From positions 62,001 to 126,000 of the forward strand of contig CAVWIV010000004.1 in assembly GCA_963755155.1 (NCBI GenBank): DNA of 64,000 nt, read 5' to 3'. The position numbers and the translations under genes are program-made. Shown piece by piece: positions 37,093 through 44,522 of this stretch. Numbering within the stretch: the first letter of the stretch is position 1; the number at the start of each line of letters is the position of its first letter. The notes beneath the pieces were generated by a model. It did not search any database. It had not been told where the DNA came from and was given only the letters and a program-made list of their open reading frames with translations. Source of the stretch: PALSA-612 sp963755155 (GTDB taxonomy: Bacteria > Actinomycetota > Thermoleophilia > Gaiellales > Gaiellaceae).

Positions 37093-37718
37093 TAGGAGGC
37101 TTCACAACTGCCGCGGTGACCTGCTCGACGCCAGAGGCTTTCTCTATCTCCCGCACAGCGCGATCACCGCGTTGCGAGTCAGGCTTACGGGGCGCCGCCC
37201 GGTCCTGCCGTGGCTCGGGTATCGCATCATTCGCCATCTCGACAGGCTGATCGAGCCGGACTGGCGGGTCCTCGAGTTCGGATCCGGCATGTCCACGATC
37301 TGGCTCGCGCGGCGGTGCGCCGCCGTCGTCTCGATCGAGCGCGACGAGGGCTGGTTCCGGACGGTGAGCGAGCACTTGCGCAAGGAACAGCTCACGAACG
37401 TCGACCTCCGGCGTGTCGATGTGCCGGTGGGTGACGACGCTAGTTACTCCGACGCGCTCTCCGACCTTGCGGGTGACCACTTCGAGCTTGCGCTGATCGA
37501 CGGGAATCGCCGGGATTCCGCGATGGAGGTGGCGATCGCCCTCGTCGAGCCCGGCGGCTACATCCTCCTCGACAACACCGACATGCCACGTAAGGACTAC
37601 GCGAATCGCGGAGCGGATGCTGCTCGAAGCCGCCGGCGAAGGCGCGGACATCACGGTGTTCAACGACGTCTGCCCGGGGCTCGTGATGGTGAACGAGGCG
37701 AAGCTCGTCCGGGTTTAG
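37085..37718 (+). CDS. Class I SAM-dependent methyltransferase (Methyltransf_24-like); frameshift near 37607
   Basis: GTG 37085 starts RSRRLHNCRGDLLDARGFLYLP; the SAM site reads RVLEFGSGMSTIWLARRCAAVVSIERDEGWF (in parts), where E-F-G-S-G-x-S-T and the acidic E in SIERD are typical of the group that includes FkbM/CmcI-like enzymes. HFELALIDGNRRDSAMEVAIALVEPGGYILLDNTD matches its metal-dependent O-methyltransferase-like centre. After an indel near 37607 it ends VFNDVCPGLVMVNEAKLVRV. About 210 residues. Convergent with the CDF exporter by four bases. Confidence 0.78.
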
Positions 37719-38627
37719 TCGACCGTTCGTCTCAGCTCGACGCTGGCCGTCGCCTGAAGTCCGGCGTGGTCGACCTGGAGCGTCGTGTGCTCGAGCTCGA
37801 ATCGTTCCCGGAGGACGCCCTCGATCCGGCGGCGGATGGCATGGCAGTCGGCGCCAGGATCGACCAGCACGTGCGCGGAGAGAGCCGGAAAGCCGGACGT
37901 GATCGTCCAGACATGGAGGTCGTGCACCTGGACGACGCTCGGCACGCCGAGGATCGCGCGGCCCACGTCCTCGGCAGTCATGCCTCGCGGCGTCGTCTCC
38001 AGGAGGATGCTCACGGACTCGCCCAGTAGCCGCCACGCGCTCGCGAGCACGAGCACGCCGATGAGGAGCGCGACGAGCGGGTCGGCGAGATCCCAGCCCG
38101 TCGTGAGGATGACGACACCGGCGACGATCACGCCCACCGGAGCCCCAGAGGTCGGCGAGCACGTGCAGCAGCGCGCCGCGCACGTTGAGGCTGTGGCTGC
38201 CGGCCCGGTGCAGCACCCAGGCGGCGGCGAGATTCACGGCGAGGCCGATCGCACCGACCACGAGCACCCAACCGCCTGTCACCTCCGGCGGGTCCGAGAA
38301 GCGCCGCGCAGCCTCTACGAAGATCCAGATCGCGACGACGACGAGCAGGACGCCGTTCGCGAGCGCGGCGAGGATCTCCGCCCGCCGGTAGCCGAAGCTT
38401 CGCTGGGGCGTCGCCGGCCGCCCGGCGAGCCAGGCCGCGAACAGCGCGAGCGCAAGCGAGGCGGCGTCGGAGAGCATGTGGCCGGCGTCTGCGAGCACGG
38501 CCAGCGAGTCGGCGAGCAGCCCCACGACGACCTCGACGACCATGAAGCAGGCGACGAGCGCCAGCGCAATCGAGAGCGCCCTGCGGTCGGCGCGCAGCCT
38601 CGAGTGCTCGTGACCGTGGGAGTGCAC
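37715..38627 (-). CDS. Cation diffusion facilitator exporter (CzcD/ZnT type); frameshift near 38135
   Basis: Zn2+/Cd2+/Co2+ proton antiporter. GTG 38627: His-rich HSHGHEHSRL, TM1-2 with VLADAGHMLSDAASLALALFAAW (H-x-x-x-D site), TM3 PQRSFGYRRAEILAALANGVLL, and TM5 LHVLADLWGS...GVIVAGVVI (second H-x-x-x-D), where the frame breaks near 38135. The cytoplasmic C-domain PSVVQVHDLHVWTITSGFPALSAHVLVD is CzcD-like (VHDLHVW). About 304 residues. TAGCCT box six bp upstream. Unlike the CDF at 4386, this copy has the full cytoplasmic domain. Confidence 0.9.
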
Positions 38628-38633
38628 TCGCTG

Positions 38634-38639
38634 AGGCTA
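38634..38639 (-). promoter_or_regulatory. Leaderless -10 box (TAGCCT)
   Basis: Six bp before GTG 38627 of the CDF exporter. Confidence 0.45.
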
Positions 38640-38705
38640 GCGCGTCAACTCTGCGGCCTGAAAAGACGTCAGATAGAGCAAGCGGCCGTAGTCGCGTGCC
38701 GCGAG

Positions 38706-38760
38706 TGTCGCTCGAGCCTCAAGCCCTGCGCTCACCCGCCCGGGCCTGGCTCGAGCGACA
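38706..38760 (-). terminator. 13-bp inverted repeat downstream of the LigD-type gene
   Basis: TGTCGCTCGAGCC (38706-38718) is exactly complementary to GGCTCGAGCGACA (38748-38760), with a 29-base GC-rich loop. It begins 15 bp past the LigD-like stop, so a Rho-independent-like or processing hairpin is plausible. No T tract. Confidence 0.45.
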
Positions 38761-38775
38761 TGTTTCGCGCGCCCG

Positions 38776-39663
38776 CTAGCGCAACTTCCTCAGGGCACGT
38801 CCGAGGGCCTGGCCGCCCGCGAGCACGGGCTCGAACAGGTCGCCGTGCCGTTCGACGCGCTCGAGCGCCTCGCGCATCCCGAAGCTGCGCGGCGTCACGT
38901 CCTCTGTCAGCTCGTCCCAGCGCAGCGGCGTCGAGACCGGCGCGCCCGGCTTCGGCCGCACCGAGTAGACCGAGGCGATCGTCTTCCCCCGTGCGTTCTG
39001 ACGGTGGTCGACGAGCACGCCCTCGCGCTTGCGCTTCAGCCACTCGGTCGTGACCAGCCCTGGGTGCCGCTCCTCGAGCCCGCGCGCCACGCGCTCCGCG
39101 AACGCGTACGTCCGCTCGAAGGTCGCCCGGCGCGCGATCGGGACGAGCACGTGAATGCCGTCGGCGCCGCTCGTCTTGACGTAGGACTCGAGCTCGAGCC
39201 GCTCGAGCTCCTCGCGGATCAGGTGAGCGACGCGGATCGCGAGTGCGAAGCCGCCATCGGGCGGGTCGAGGTCGAAGAGCACGAAGTCCGGGCGGTGCGG
39301 CTTGTCGACGCGCGAGTACCACGCGTTCATGTCGATGCAGTTCATCTGCGCCATCCAGAGCACCGCCTCCGGCGAGTTGACGAGCGGGAAGTCGACGAGC
39401 CGCGACCCGCCCTCGCGCGGGTGGGTGCGGAACTGGCGCGTCGGGATCCAGGCGGGCATCCCCTTCGGCGCCTGCTTCTGGAAGTACGCGTCGCCGGCCA
39501 CGCCGTACGGCATGCGCTTCATCGTGAACGGCCGGTTGCGCAGGTGCGGGACTAGCACCGGCGCGATCGCGCGGTAGTACTCGAACAGGTCCTGCTTCGT
39601 GATCCCGACGTCCGGGAAGAGGACGCGTTCCGCGCTCGTGAGGTTGACCGACCGCTGCGCCAT
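38776..39663 (-). CDS. LigD-type polymerase/primase domain protein (stand-alone)
   Basis: 295 residues from ATG 39663; a TACAAC box is 7 bp upstream. Archaeo-eukaryotic primase fold as in the polymerase domain of DNA ligase D used in non-homologous end joining. Landmarks: LTSAERVLFPDVGITKQDLFEYY, NRPFTMKRMPYG, WMAQMNCIDMNAWYSRVD, catalytic DFVLFDLDPPDGG (D-L-D), KTSGADGIHVLVPI and RQNARGKTIASVYSVRPKPGAPVSTPL (in parts). No ligase or 3'-phosphoesterase domain and no ku gene is present in the window. Likely works with a separate ligase. Confidence 0.92.
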   Translation of the reverse strand: MAQRSVNLTSAERVLFPDVGITKQDLFEYYRAIAPVLVPHLRNRPFTMKRMPYGVAGDAYFQKQAPKGMPAWIPTRQFRTHPREGGSRLVDFPLVNSPEAVLWMAQMNCIDMNAWYSRVDKPHRPDFVLFDLDPPDGGFALAIRVAHLIREELERLELESYVKTSGADGIHVLVPIARRATFERTYAFAERVARGLEERHPGLVTTEWLKRKREGVLVDHRQNARGKTIASVYSVRPKPGAPVSTPLRWDELTEDVTPRSFGMREALERVERHGDLFEPVLAGGQALGRALRKLR

Positions 39664-39670
39664 GCAGCGG

Positions 39671-39676
39671 GTTGTA
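39671..39676 (-). promoter_or_regulatory. Leaderless -10 box (TACAAC)
   Basis: Seven bp before the LigD-like ATG at 39663. Confidence 0.35.
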
Positions 39677-39759
39677 CCTATCCGGCGAGTCGTTGTGGAC
39701 AGACGGCCTCGTCCGGCCTTCTTGCCGGGCCTCGAGCCCCGGCGTAGAATCGAGAGCGG

Positions 39760-39984
39760 GTGACGACGCAAGAAGACATCGCGAGCGTCGCCGGCCAGTT
39801 GGCCGATCTCACTCGGACGGTGGAAGAGATGGCAGCCCAGATTTCGGAGCTCCTTGGGCGCGCTGAAGGCCAGCAAGAGCGCTCGGACACGCAGCAAGAG
39901 CGCATTGAGTTAGCGGCGCGAGAGTTAACCGACGTCAGTGATCGTCTGCAGGCGGCGGCGAATGCGCTCCGGCAGGCAGTCTGA
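39760..39984 (+). CDS. Small coiled-coil protein
   Basis: 74 residues from GTG 39760, all helical with heptads (ASVAGQLADLTRTVEEMAAQI, AARELTDVSDRLQAAANALRQAV). The middle QQERSDTQQERIE is hydrophilic. TAGAAT lies nine bp before the start. Two GC-rich hairpins follow the stop. No known family; might be a structural or regulatory small protein. Confidence 0.65.
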   Translation: MTTQEDIASVAGQLADLTRTVEEMAAQISELLGRAEGQQERSDTQQERIELAARELTDVSDRLQAAANALRQAV

Positions 39985-40007
39985 TCGAAGCGGGCGAGGG
40001 ACGCGCA

Positions 40008-40073
40008 GCCGCTCCCGACCTGCGCGGGAGCGGCACGCACACCTCGTGGCAGCAGGGCGCCCGCAAGGGCGCC
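40008..40073 (+). terminator. Tandem GC-rich hairpins after the small coiled-coil gene
   Basis: First stem GCCGCTCCC/GGGAGCGGC (40008-40016 with 40026-40034, loop 9), second stem GGCGCCC/GGGCGCC (40056-40062 with 40067-40073, loop GCAA). They start 24 bp past the stop and likely end the transcript. The rest of 40074-40370 shows no complete gene; coding similarity to the next protein may begin near 40300. Confidence 0.5.
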
Positions 40074-40370
40074 GCTCCGCCCAGGAAAGCGAAGGGGTGG
40101 GCGTTAGCGCCAGATGCGAGCCGATGAGTTCGGGAATATCACCAGAACGCATCGGCCATCGGCGAGCGTGCATGGCCGCGACGCGGGTGAATCGGCGGGG
40201 CCGGCACGCGGTCGAATCGATCTCCGAACAGCGCGTCCGATCCTGATCCCGCTGAGACGACTCGACGAAGCCCAGACGCACGAGCGTCGAAGCACACCCT
40301 GACCGATCACAGTCACTGCCAGAACCGCTTTTGGTCGCATGGCAGCGACTTCTCGCCGCTCCTCATTGCA

Positions 40371-40988
40371 ATGGGTGCGAGCGCGTTCGCGTTCTCAGCT
40401 ACCCAACGGGCGGTCGTGACTGAGGGCATCAGCGACGCCGTGTTGCTGCCTAGTCTGATCAGGGAGGCGACCCAAAAGGAACATCTCAGCTATCAAGTCG
40501 TACCCGGATTCTCAGAGGCCCGCCCGAGCGACGTAGCACAGTTCGACCTTCTCGCTGCTCGCGTCGCGTTCGTAGCTGATGGAGACACCGGGGGCAGCCG
40601 CCACGTTTCGAAGCTGATTGCGAACGGTGTGAAACGAGAGCAGATTCGATATCTCGGCGGTCGAGGCAAAGGACTCACCCTGGAAGACATGGTGCGACAG
40701 GACGTGTACCTCGACGCGGTTAACGCGGAGCTCGCGGCGCGGTGGACGGGTGTTGCGATCACCGAAAGCGACATCTCGACGACCGTGAGAGCCGCGGCCT
40801 TGGATGCCCTCCTTCAGGGACGGCGTGACGCAGACGGAAAGACCGTAGATCTACGGAGGCTTGGGGTGGTCGAACGCCTGCTCAACCTGCGAGAGGCTTC
40901 GCTCGTAGCCCCAAGACGGAAGGCAGCACTAGTCAGGCTCGACAAGGAGCTTGAGGCCGTACTCGCCAAAGCGACGGCCCACCTGTAA
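40371..40988 (+). CDS. TOPRIM domain of an OLD-family ATP-dependent nuclease, N-terminally truncated
   Basis: 205 residues. TOPRIM motifs: VVTEGISDAVLLPSLI (catalytic Glu in T-E-G), and VAFVADGDTGGSRHV (D-G-D). QIRYLGGRGKGLTLEDMV follows, as in the C-terminal halves of AAA+ OLD-like overcoming-lysogeny nucleases. The usual ABC-ATPase N-terminal half (~350-400 residues) is missing. Before the ATG the same frame still reads NRFWSHGSDFSPLLIA, which looks family-like, so this is the stump of a longer protein, either decayed or reused. Base composition and context mark the beginning of an accessory stretch. Confidence 0.7.
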   Translation: MGASAFAFSATQRAVVTEGISDAVLLPSLIREATQKEHLSYQVVPGFSEARPSDVAQFDLLAARVAFVADGDTGGSRHVSKLIANGVKREQIRYLGGRGKGLTLEDMVRQDVYLDAVNAELAARWTGVAITESDISTTVRAAALDALLQGRRDADGKTVDLRRLGVVERLLNLREASLVAPRRKAALVRLDKELEAVLAKATAHL

Positions 40989-41390
40989 CTCGCCGACCGA
41001 CAAAGCCACAAGAGAGGCACGCGGCCACGTTCGGTGACGTAGGCGACGCAACCGCCCTGACACGGGTCGAGTCAGGCGATCACTCCTACTGAGCGTCCAG
41101 ACGAGGCTCTACTTGACGTCGTCTGCCATGAAGCCCAAGCCGCAGCTCCACCATCAGCGAAAGCCTCTCGCCTCTGATTCGCCGGAGTAACGAAACTCCC
41201 GCTCGACGCAACCGGGCAGTGAACGATTACCTCCGGCTCATCAGCGAATACAGATACGCACCGTTGTCGCGGACGAGGCTGGGAAGCCGAAATCTCGCTC
41301 TGGCCCGAACGTCGTCATGGCCCGTCGTGGAAATGCATGGTTGTTGAGGCTCTGTCAGACTCGCTAATCACTTCGGATGAAGGGAGCAGA
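40989..41390. other. Intergenic stretch without a supported gene
   Basis: About 400 bp, less GC-rich than the flanks. I see only short frames (for example a 20-codon ATG frame at about 41138) with no RBS or homology. A Shine-Dalgarno AAGGGAG at 41380-41386 belongs to the next gene. Likely eroded accessory DNA. Confidence 0.4.
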
Positions 41391-41810
41391 ATGACCGACC
41401 TCGAGCCAGGACACCCGATGGCGAATCCCGAGGAGGTAGCAGTCCGGCAGGCGGCGGAGGTCGACGAGCCTCACGGCGACGATCCGCTCGAAGATAACGG
41501 CATAGAGGTCGAGGCTGGAACTGGCCTCGCACCCGAAACCATCACGAGTCACGTTCTGAACTGTCGGCAGGCGACGAAGTGGAGCAAGTCGACATTCGTG
41601 TGCCACTCGACCGACGTCGTGTATTACCGTTGCGCGTTCTACGACGGCAACATGGTCCGGTTGCACCTCACACCGTGGATGAATTTCGGAAGCTATTCCG
41701 GCGGCACGACACTGATCAGGCAGCAGGGTCTTACGAGCTCTCGAGTCCGACGCGCTCTGGTGCTCTGGCAGCACGAGGACGAGCGCTACGACAAATGGGC
41801 GTCGTGTTAG
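41391..41810 (+). CDS. Hypothetical protein, accessory region
   Basis: 139 residues from ATG 41391, with AAGGGAG five bp upstream. Acidic, disordered first ~60 residues (DLEPGHPMANPEEVAVRQAAEVDEPHGDDPLEDN in parts), then a compact domain with cysteines (LNCRQATKWSKSTFVCHST, YYRCAFYDG) and aromatic residues (YDKWASC at the end). Cys pairs could bind metal or form disulfides. The earlier in-frame GTG at 41337 lacks an RBS. Not recognised. Confidence 0.5.
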   Translation: MTDLEPGHPMANPEEVAVRQAAEVDEPHGDDPLEDNGIEVEAGTGLAPETITSHVLNCRQATKWSKSTFVCHSTDVVYYRCAFYDGNMVRLHLTPWMNFGSYSGGTTLIRQQGLTSSRVRRALVLWQHEDERYDKWASC

Positions 41811-41935
41811 CTCGCATCTAGATCCTCCGGCGAGCGACGCCGGGCGACGTGGGAAGTTCCCAAGTTTCTTTCGCGAAGGAACTGGCGCGGCGCCCGCTCT
41901 GCGTGTGCTCTTGGAGCGGAACTGCAGTAGCCTCA

Positions 41936-42232
41936 GTGTCAGTGCATTCCGTCCATCACGTTTTCGCGCACGTCATCAAGTGGGCGTCCGACGAAGGTGG
42001 ATGGCTGGCCATTGTGCTCCTCCTAGGTGGTCTCGCTGTTGGTGAGTGGGTCGCGCCAGACCCGCGTTGCGCTGAGCAGATACCGGAGCAATGCTCCATA
42101 GTCGGGCTCGGCGGTCTGCCGCATGAGAGCGCTACCGCAGTTCACTTCGGCATCGTCGTCCTGTGCGGCTTGGTTGGAGCGGTCATCGGCATCGTGTTAG
42201 TGGACGTCAACAACCGCAGTAACGAGGGGTGA
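41936..42232 (+). CDS. Small two-helix membrane protein, accessory region
   Basis: 98 residues from GTG 41936 (a longer ATG frame from 41849 is less likely because its first 29 residues look non-coding). Helix one GGWLAIVLLLGGLAVGEWV, a short loop with two cysteines (DPRCAEQIPEQCSIVG), helix two FGIVVLCGLVGAVIGIVLV, then VNNRSNEG. Possibly a phage- or island-borne membrane protein. Not recognised. Confidence 0.5.
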   Translation: MSVHSVHHVFAHVIKWASDEGGWLAIVLLLGGLAVGEWVAPDPRCAEQIPEQCSIVGLGGLPHESATAVHFGIVVLCGLVGAVIGIVLVDVNNRSNEG

Positions 42233-42252
42233 GTACGCAAAGTTCTCGCGTG

Positions 42253-42309
42253 TTGACTCGCCGGACATCGGGCGTTACGGTCGCGAGCGAGAGGAGCGCG
42301 ATGTCCGGC
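42253..42309 (+). promoter_or_regulatory. Promoter with flanking inverted repeat before a micro-ORF
   Basis: TTGACT (42253-42258)-N17-TACGGT (42276-42281) is the best classical promoter in the window. A perfect 10-bp inverted repeat flanks it: GCCGGACATC at 42260-42269 in the spacer and GATGTCCGGC at 42300-42309 across the micro-ORF start. With the start of transcription expected near 42288, the left arm would not be transcribed, so the repeat looks like an operator rather than an RNA hairpin. Confidence 0.5.
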
Positions 42310-42363
42310 ATCAACTACGAACCCCGGTTCCCCGCGCCGATGCCTCCGGTGCGCGGACGCTGA
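42301..42363 (+). CDS. Candidate micro-protein of 20 residues
   Basis: ATG 42301, preceded by AGGAG at 42292-42296 (spacing four) and the promoter described above. Translation MSGINYEPRFPAPMPPVRGR, proline- and arginine-rich, ends TGA. Too short for homology judgement. The promoter and ribosome site are the reasons to list it; it could be a leader peptide or an antitoxin-like small peptide, but nothing in sequence proves that. Downstream to 42587 I see no further gene. Confidence 0.3.
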   Translation: MSGINYEPRFPAPMPPVRGR

Positions 42364-42587
42364 CGCCCACGAGGACGTGAGTGAGCTGGCGACAGAACGT
42401 GCTACGCTACAGCAAGCTGTTTCGTCGCGTGGACACGGTTGAGGCCATACAGCCCTGCGGAAGGCCGCCGACTGGGCACGAAAGGGCGCGGAGCCACGTC
42501 GGAGTGTGGCAAGGCTCCGTCGACAGTTGGTCTCTCCGAATACGCGCGCCCAGGCGAAGAAGCCGCTTAGAGAGCGGGTTGGCTGAG

Positions 42588-42660
42588 TGGGCGGTGCTGG
42601 GCTCGAACCAGCGACCTCCTGCTTGTAAGGCAGGCGCTCTCCCAGCTGAGCTAACCGCCC
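42588..42660 (-). tRNA. tRNA-Val (TAC anticodon)
   Basis: 73 nt. Acceptor GGGCGGT/ACCGCCC with discriminator A, D-arm TTAGCTCAGCTGGGAGAGC, anticodon stem CCTGC/GCAGG with loop CTTACAA giving anticodon TAC (UAC), T-arm CTGGTTCGAGCCCAG. CCA is not encoded. Its 3' end points to the accessory stretch at 40-42.5 kb. Confidence 0.97.
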
Positions 42661-42701
42661 GTGGTAGCTCTGAGCGTAGCGCGACGTGATGCGGACGACG
42701 C

Positions 42702-43514
42702 TCAGTCGTCGCTGGTGCCGAACTTCGGCGACTCGCGATACTCCTTTGAGCGGTTGCGCCACGTGTGGTCGGCGATCCTCGTGATGCGGATCGTTGACCG
42801 AACGTTCCCGCTCACCGTGTGCAACTGTGGGATGTCGACGATCCGACTGTGTCCGCGAGGAAGGTTGATCGTCTTCTCGAACGTGCTGAAATATGACTTT
42901 CCAACGGGCCTTCGGAACGCTAGATCGTTGTAGTCGAAAGTGGAAGGAACATACCCTCCGGCGCCATCCTGGCCCTCGAATGCATCGTGGTAGCAGGCTA
43001 CGAGGGTCGGGGCGAGGGCCGTCGGGATTCGGCGGTTGAACGTGACGCTATCGCGGTTGTAGCTGAGATAGGGGTTCCACTTCACCCAGTCGCCGCGGAA
43101 CGCCGCCCGCTCCTTGCCGTCGAACGTCCGGTGGTTGCCTCCGTAGTCGCACGCTATTGGACTCTCTGACATCTCGCCTTGCCGGAAGAAGCTGTAGGTG
43201 AGAAACCCGCCGCCCAGCTGGTAGGACGCCTGCAGGATCGCACGATTGTGCAGAACCGGCTTGTCGCCGGCCTTACTGGCGACCGTCTTTAGCGTCCACG
43301 ACCACGAGACGGACGCCTTACCGTCGACACCGTTCCCAGAGGTCGGCTTCTTCTTCAGCTCCTCGAAGCGGTCTTCGCCGAAGTCGACGGTGTAGGAGCC
43401 GCTCCCCTGAAGGACGACCGCGAAGTGTTTTACAGGTGTGGTGGCGCCCGAGCCCGCGGCCGCAGTGACCAGTCCCGCGAACACGCAATAGACAAGCAGC
43501 TTCATCCCGTTCAT
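42702..43514 (-). CDS. Secreted hypothetical protein, copy A of a duplicated pair
   Basis: 270 residues from ATG 43514, with a CTACCTCC (reverse GGAGGTAG) Shine-Dalgarno at 43519-43526. Signal peptide KLLVYCVFAGLVTAAAGSGA. Mature part is beta-rich with GSYTVDFGEDRFEELKKKPTSG, VSWSWTLKTVAS, AAFRGDWVKWNPYL and a C-terminal TIRITRIADHTW...YRESPKFG. Cysteines (IACDYGG, LVACYHD) may form a disulfide. Strongly similar to the protein at 44523. Family unknown; probably a cell-surface or exoprotein of unknown role. Confidence 0.75.
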   Translation of the reverse strand: MNGMKLLVYCVFAGLVTAAAGSGATTPVKHFAVVLQGSGSYTVDFGEDRFEELKKKPTSGNGVDGKASVSWSWTLKTVASKAGDKPVLHNRAILQASYQLGGGFLTYSFFRQGEMSESPIACDYGGNHRTFDGKERAAFRGDWVKWNPYLSYNRDSVTFNRRIPTALAPTLVACYHDAFEGQDGAGGYVPSTFDYNDLAFRRPVGKSYFSTFEKTINLPRGHSRIVDIPQLHTVSGNVRSTIRITRIADHTWRNRSKEYRESPKFGTSDD

Positions 43515-43564
43515 CTCACTACCTCCCCATCGGCCGAAGTGAGACAGAGGTCAATCGTCCTCCT

Positions 43565-44452
43565 CTAGCGAACGCGCACGGAGGCGCTTGTTCGCGTCCC
43601 CGCTCGCACGCGGTACGTCCCGGCGGAGCGCGCAGCGAACGAGTACGTGCCGCCCGCTCTGGTTCGGCCCGACGACACTGTTCGCCACGAGCTGCCGGTT
43701 CGCTGCTGGAGCTGCACGGCAAGCCCTACAAGCCCATGCTTGTGGCAGTCGGCGACGCGCCCGGAGACGCGACGGCCTCGGGCGGTCACGGTCACGCGCC
43801 GAGCGGAGAGATTCCCCTCGAAGACAATGCCGCGGATCGACTGCATCGCCTTCGCCGCGTTCCAATCGCTCGGGCGCATGCCGTTGATTCTGAATTCGCC
43901 GGAGCTGGCCGAGTTGCTCGAGGGAATCAGAAGGTCGAAGCTCGCGAAGGCGGTGTTGCCGTCGCAGAGGGAGAGCCCGACCATGGCTTCCATACGTGCG
44001 TCGTTGGCACCAAGGTCGGGTGATCGCGTCAGTAGCCAGTTCCCGGGGATTGTCCCGACGACGCGGCCGCCCACGCGGTGCTTGATCTGCTGCCTGCCCT
44101 CGGACACCACCGGCCAGTCCTGGGTCAGGTTCGCGATCAGCGCGGCGCGCGTGACACCATCCCGAACGCCCACGCCGACCGACCAGTCGAACGTGTGGAC
44201 GTCGCCTTCGGCTGGGTCCCCGGTCGCGATGTAGCGGGGCCCCTTCCACTCGCCGCCGTTGTGGTCGTAGCAGCAGCCCCGCGTGTACCCCGGCGGAGAG
44301 AGAGCCACGATGGCGAGCGCCGGGGAGTAGTGGTCGGTGGGGTTGCCTGACTGCCCCCGCAGAGCGATGCGGTCCTGGACCTGCGCGAACGCAAGGCCGG
44401 CAGCCGCCAGCGCCACGACCGTCGCCAGACCGATGACAACCCTCCGCCGCAC
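43565..44452 (-). CDS. Secreted hypothetical protein with C-terminal Ig-like/SdrD-B-like domain
   Basis: 295 residues from GTG 44452; TAGTCT nine bp upstream. Signal peptide VVIGLATVVALAAAGLAFAQ. Middle domain has cysteines GCCYDHNGGEW and SLCDGNTAFASFDLL. The final ~65 residues (VSGRVADCHKHGLVGLAVQLQQRTGSSWRTVSSGRTRAGGTYSF in parts) form a fibronectin/carboxypeptidase-regulatory-like beta sandwich as often found in actinobacterial surface proteins. Lies between the two duplicated genes. Not recognised otherwise. Confidence 0.72.
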   Translation of the reverse strand: MRRRVVIGLATVVALAAAGLAFAQVQDRIALRGQSGNPTDHYSPALAIVALSPPGYTRGCCYDHNGGEWKGPRYIATGDPAEGDVHTFDWSVGVGVRDGVTRAALIANLTQDWPVVSEGRQQIKHRVGGRVVGTIPGNWLLTRSPDLGANDARMEAMVGLSLCDGNTAFASFDLLIPSSNSASSGEFRINGMRPSDWNAAKAMQSIRGIVFEGNLSARRVTVTARGRRVSGRVADCHKHGLVGLAVQLQQRTGSSWRTVSSGRTRAGGTYSFAARSAGTYRVRAGTRTSASVRVR

Positions 44453-44522
44453 TTCGCGCTCAGACTAGAACGCGCGGCGACGCAATACAAGTGCCGCTCG
44501 CGCGACCCCTAGTCGAAGGCGC

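Noticed and set aside
40114..40302. 62-residue ORF before the TOPRIM gene
   Set aside because: Composition does not look coding and I see no continuation into the TOPRIM frame; it may include scraps of a decayed N-terminal half but I cannot support it.
42381..42689. Plus-strand ORF ending ...LGSNQRPPACKAGALPAELTARG
   Set aside because: The tail is the antisense of tRNA-Val, a well-known spurious ORF pattern.
42142..42762. Minus-strand ORF containing GRLAQLGERLPYKQEVAGSSPAP
   Set aside because: This is the sense read of tRNA-Val, not protein; remainder is low quality.
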